Part shown: positions 62,148 to 64,000 of the stretch, piece by piece | Position numbering within the stretch: position 1 is the first letter of the stretch | Layout of the letters: every line of letters starts with the position of its first letter | Assembly (NCBI GenBank): GCA_021777105.1 | Contig: JAIQZQ010000038.1 | Coordinates: 53,600 to 117,599 of the forward strand | DNA: 64,000 nt | Reading direction: 5' to 3' | DNA from: Candidatus Anammoxibacter sp. | Lineage (GTDB): Bacteria > Planctomycetota > Brocadiia > Brocadiales > Anammoxibacteraceae | Program-made: the position numbers and the translations under genes | Notes under the pieces: generated by a model | Told to the model about the DNA's origin: nothing | Database searches by the model: none | The model's input: the letters and a program-made list of their open reading frames with translations, nothing else

Positions 62148-63545
62148 ATGAAAATAAGAAGATTATTTATTTTTTTAGCGTTGATAGCGGCATGCTTTTA
62201 CTTTGTTGAAGGCATTGCCGAGGCCGGCGGCAACTTGCCCGGCGATCCAACAGGCGCCGGAGAGCGCACCGGTAAATCACAGGTGCCTATAGATTTTATA
62301 TGGTTGATGTATTGCGCGTCAATCGTTCTTTTCATGAAAGCCGGCGTTTGCTTTTTTGGAGGGTTTTTGCGTCAAAAAAATATGTTAAATTTCTCGACCC
62401 ATGTATTTATGGATAGTTGCTCCGGTAGCATGGCGTTCTGGTTTATAGGCGGCGCGTTTTTGCTTGGCGGTTCAGAGCTTGCCGCGGGTTATGAGCACGG
62501 CAACTGGTTTATGGGAACCAGCGGTTTTATGAATGTGGGCAGGGCGTATGATATTACCAACGTCACATTCTGGGTGTTTAACTGTGTGTTCTGCACCATA
62601 TCCGTATCCTTTATTGCGTGCGCCGTGGCCGAGAGAATGAAACTGGTTCCTTACATTATTGTAAGCGCCGTATTCTGCGGCTGGATCTATCCGGTCTTCG
62701 GCCATTGGGTTTGGGGCGGCGGTTGGCTTGCCCATTTGCCTTTCGGCAGCGGAGTTTGGGACTTTTCAGGCTCATCAATTGTGCATATGCAGGGCGGCAT
62801 AGTCGCCTGGGTAGGCGCAATCGTGGTTGGGCCTAGAATCGGCAAGTTCGGCAAGGACGGCAAACCAAGATTCTTTAAACCGCACAATGTGTTCTATGGA
62901 TACATCGGCATCATTATCCTTTGGTTCGGCTGGTTTGGTTTCAACCCAGGCGCCACATTGCTTGGAACAGACCTTAGGTTAACTATCGTTTGCATCAACA
63001 CATTCCTTGCCGCCGCTTCAGCAGCGACAACAATGTTCTTCCTTTCAATAGCCATGACAGGCAAGGTTAACATTGCCCAGGTTTGCGTTGCAACCCTTGG
63101 CGGATTGGCCGCAATCACTTGCTCTTGCGCGTTTATCCCTGTCTGGGCCGCCGTGATTGTGGGTGTTATTGCCGCGTTGTGCTACAGAGGCGGAAAATAT
63201 CTTATGGATTGGGTATTCAAGATTGACGATCCACTTGATTCAGTCGCCGTTCATGTTTGGTCCGGTATGTGGGGCGTGCTCTCATTGGGCATATTCGCAG
63301 ACGGCTCTTATGAAGGCGTTAGAGGCATCCTCTATGGAGACGCAGGGCAGTTGCTTGCTCAGTTTATCTGCGTATGCGCGTCCGCCGCTTGGGCATTTGC
63401 CAACGGTTTCGCCCTTTTCCTTATCCTGAAATACACATGCGGAGTCCGTGTGACAAAAGAGCAGGAAGAGATGGGATTGGACCAGGCTTACCATGGCGTA
63501 GACGCCTATCCAGGCAGAGCGCATGAAGAAGGAGAAGCCGCTTAA
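62148..63545 (+). CDS. amt: Ammonium transporter Amt
   Basis: 465 residues with a signal-like N-terminus and about 11 membrane helices. It conducts ammonium into the cell. Conserved features: VWDFSGSSIVHMQGG with the first pore His and the Asp before it, and DSVAVHVWSGMWGVLSLGIF with the second pore His. The C-terminal tail (CGVRVTKEQEEMGLDQAYHG) is the normal PII-regulated type. No glnK is adjacent in the window. A strong terminator follows. Amt is common, but it fits a nitrogen-cycling lifestyle. Confidence 0.93.
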   Translation: MKIRRLFIFLALIAACFYFVEGIAEAGGNLPGDPTGAGERTGKSQVPIDFIWLMYCASIVLFMKAGVCFFGGFLRQKNMLNFSTHVFMDSCSGSMAFWFIGGAFLLGGSELAAGYEHGNWFMGTSGFMNVGRAYDITNVTFWVFNCVFCTISVSFIACAVAERMKLVPYIIVSAVFCGWIYPVFGHWVWGGGWLAHLPFGSGVWDFSGSSIVHMQGGIVAWVGAIVVGPRIGKFGKDGKPRFFKPHNVFYGYIGIIILWFGWFGFNPGATLLGTDLRLTIVCINTFLAAASAATTMFFLSIAMTGKVNIAQVCVATLGGLAAITCSCAFIPVWAAVIVGVIAALCYRGGKYLMDWVFKIDDPLDSVAVHVWSGMWGVLSLGIFADGSYEGVRGILYGDAGQLLAQFICVCASAAWAFANGFALFLILKYTCGVRVTKEQEEMGLDQAYHGVDAYPGRAHEEGEAA

Positions 63546-63590
63546 CCGGCAGTAAAAAACAACTTAATCTGATTCCATCAGAGCAGTTTT

Positions 63591-63628
63591 AACCCGTTTC
63601 GCCGAAAATCGGCGGAACGGGTTTTTTT
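63591..63628 (+). terminator. Terminator after amt
   Basis: AACCCGTTTCGCCGA pairs with TCGGCGGAACGGGTT around a short A-rich loop, then a run of seven T. 46 bp after the amt stop. Confidence 0.9.
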
Positions 63629-63699
63629 ATGGCTTAAACGAAATTTCAAATATCCTTGGATAGGTTTAGATACTCAATAATAAAAATAAAATTTATACA

Positions 63700-63733
63700 A
63701 TACCCTTGAAATGGTGAACACAAGGGTATTGTA
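63700..63733 (+). promoter_or_regulatory. Duplicate of the toxin-antitoxin operator
   Basis: ATACCCTTG (63700-63708) and CAAGGGTAT (63721-63729) form a perfect inverted repeat with a 12-bp spacer. TTGAAA at 63706 and TTGTAT 17 bp later could act as promoter. The sequence matches the operator at 15861-15895 almost base for base, including the spacer. Confidence 0.72.
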
Positions 63734-63757
63734 TTAAGGTAAAGAACCGCTTTAAAT

Positions 63758-63904
63758 ATGAGAGTCTTCAAATATAAAACATTTGAAAAATGGGCAAAAA
63801 AGCAGGTTCTTAACAATGAACATAGATTTTCATGGCTTGTAATTACCCCTAAATATATCCGCAAACATTTCTTTAAATCCCTCAAATCTGCTATTAAACA
63901 GTGA
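63758..63904 (+). pseudogene. RelE-type toxin remnant
   Basis: 48 codons. The first 16 residues (MRVFKYKTFEKWAKKQ) are identical to the RelE-type toxin at 15430-15837. DNA similarity continues to about codon 21 (near 63820) and then stops; the tail is unrelated. No antitoxin gene follows within the window. This is a truncated copy left by duplication or recombination. Confidence 0.78.
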
Positions 63905-64000
63905 TTTATCCGTGTATTTACAAAAAACCATTTTTACAATTAGGGTTATATACTTCAACTAAAGCCTTGATGTGTTTCGGTAAAATATTTCACCTGCAGT

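Noticed and set aside
63646..63885. 79-codon minus-strand frame at the window end
   Set aside because: Antisense to the toxin remnant and operator, with no supporting features.
1..64000. tRNA, rRNA and CRISPR genes
   Set aside because: No T-loop plus acceptor-stem combinations, rRNA-like sequence or direct-repeat/spacer arrays were recognised by eye; a covariance search would be decisive.

Overview
This 64 kb window has moderately low GC and carries about 50 protein genes. Many secreted proteins, c-type cytochrome machinery, SPFH pairs, sigma-54 control and an Mrp-type antiporter point to an uncultured diderm bacterium. TPR-CHAT expansions, an Amt transporter and this gene style would fit a planctomycete of the anammox type (Brocadiales) or a similar environmental lineage. 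That placement is a low-confidence guess: no rRNA, tRNA or lineage-diagnostic gene was seen.

Layout. (1) 0.2-11.7 kb, minus strand: three tandem genes for secreted TPR-CHAT proteins with 11, 24 and 9 repeats of a 42-residue unit. The last one in the series has lost the CHAT catalytic cysteine. Secreted ankyrin-repeat and Sel1-repeat proteins follow (to 14.2 kb). (2) 14.3-17.6 kb: a toxin-antitoxin island with a RelE/HTH pair, hicB with a frameshifted hicA, and an orphan higA, mixed with copies of a non-coding repeat. (3) 17.7-23.6 kb: a B12-binding radical SAM enzyme, a secreted Lys/Asp-rich protein, two small proteins behind a good sigma-54 promoter, and a sigma-54 activator. (4) 24.2-42.0 kb: a large antiporter region. 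An Mrp/Mbh-ordered set (E, F, G, MbhD/E, B, C, D) is followed by a second D-like subunit, two small paralogous membrane proteins and two of three 600-residue NuoL/MrpA-like subunits. The third lies apart on the plus strand. Between them are a truncated nucleotidyltransferase, an intact MNT-HEPN pair and a clearly dead MNT-HEPN pair. A c-type cytochrome precedes the set. (5) 42.2-49.0 kb: trpE, two SPFH proteins, an Hpt/pseudo-receiver protein, rlmB. (6) 49.7-55.1 kb: a candidate cytoplasmic module of a zinc-ribbon protein, a CHAT/P-loop NTPase/TPR protein, and a three-helix membrane protein whose frame breaks at an A6 tract, followed by a DUF1016 nuclease broken by an 11-bp tandem duplication. 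(7) 55.3-63.5 kb: mnmA, an AGCS symporter with a flagellin-IN-like insert, a stand-alone PCP_red-type protein, a secreted protein, larB, nnrD, a hypothetical gene and amt. The window ends in a toxin-gene remnant that keeps the operator of the 15.8 kb toxin-antitoxin locus.

Two themes stand out. First, CHAT proteases occur both outside the cytoplasm (the triplet) and inside (fused to a STAND-like NTPase). Second, an unusual number of toxin, defence or nuclease genes carry single, easily identified lesions: frameshifts, nonsense codons, tandem duplication and truncation. This suggests ongoing decay or reversible switching. Some lesions could be assembly errors, and read-level data would decide.
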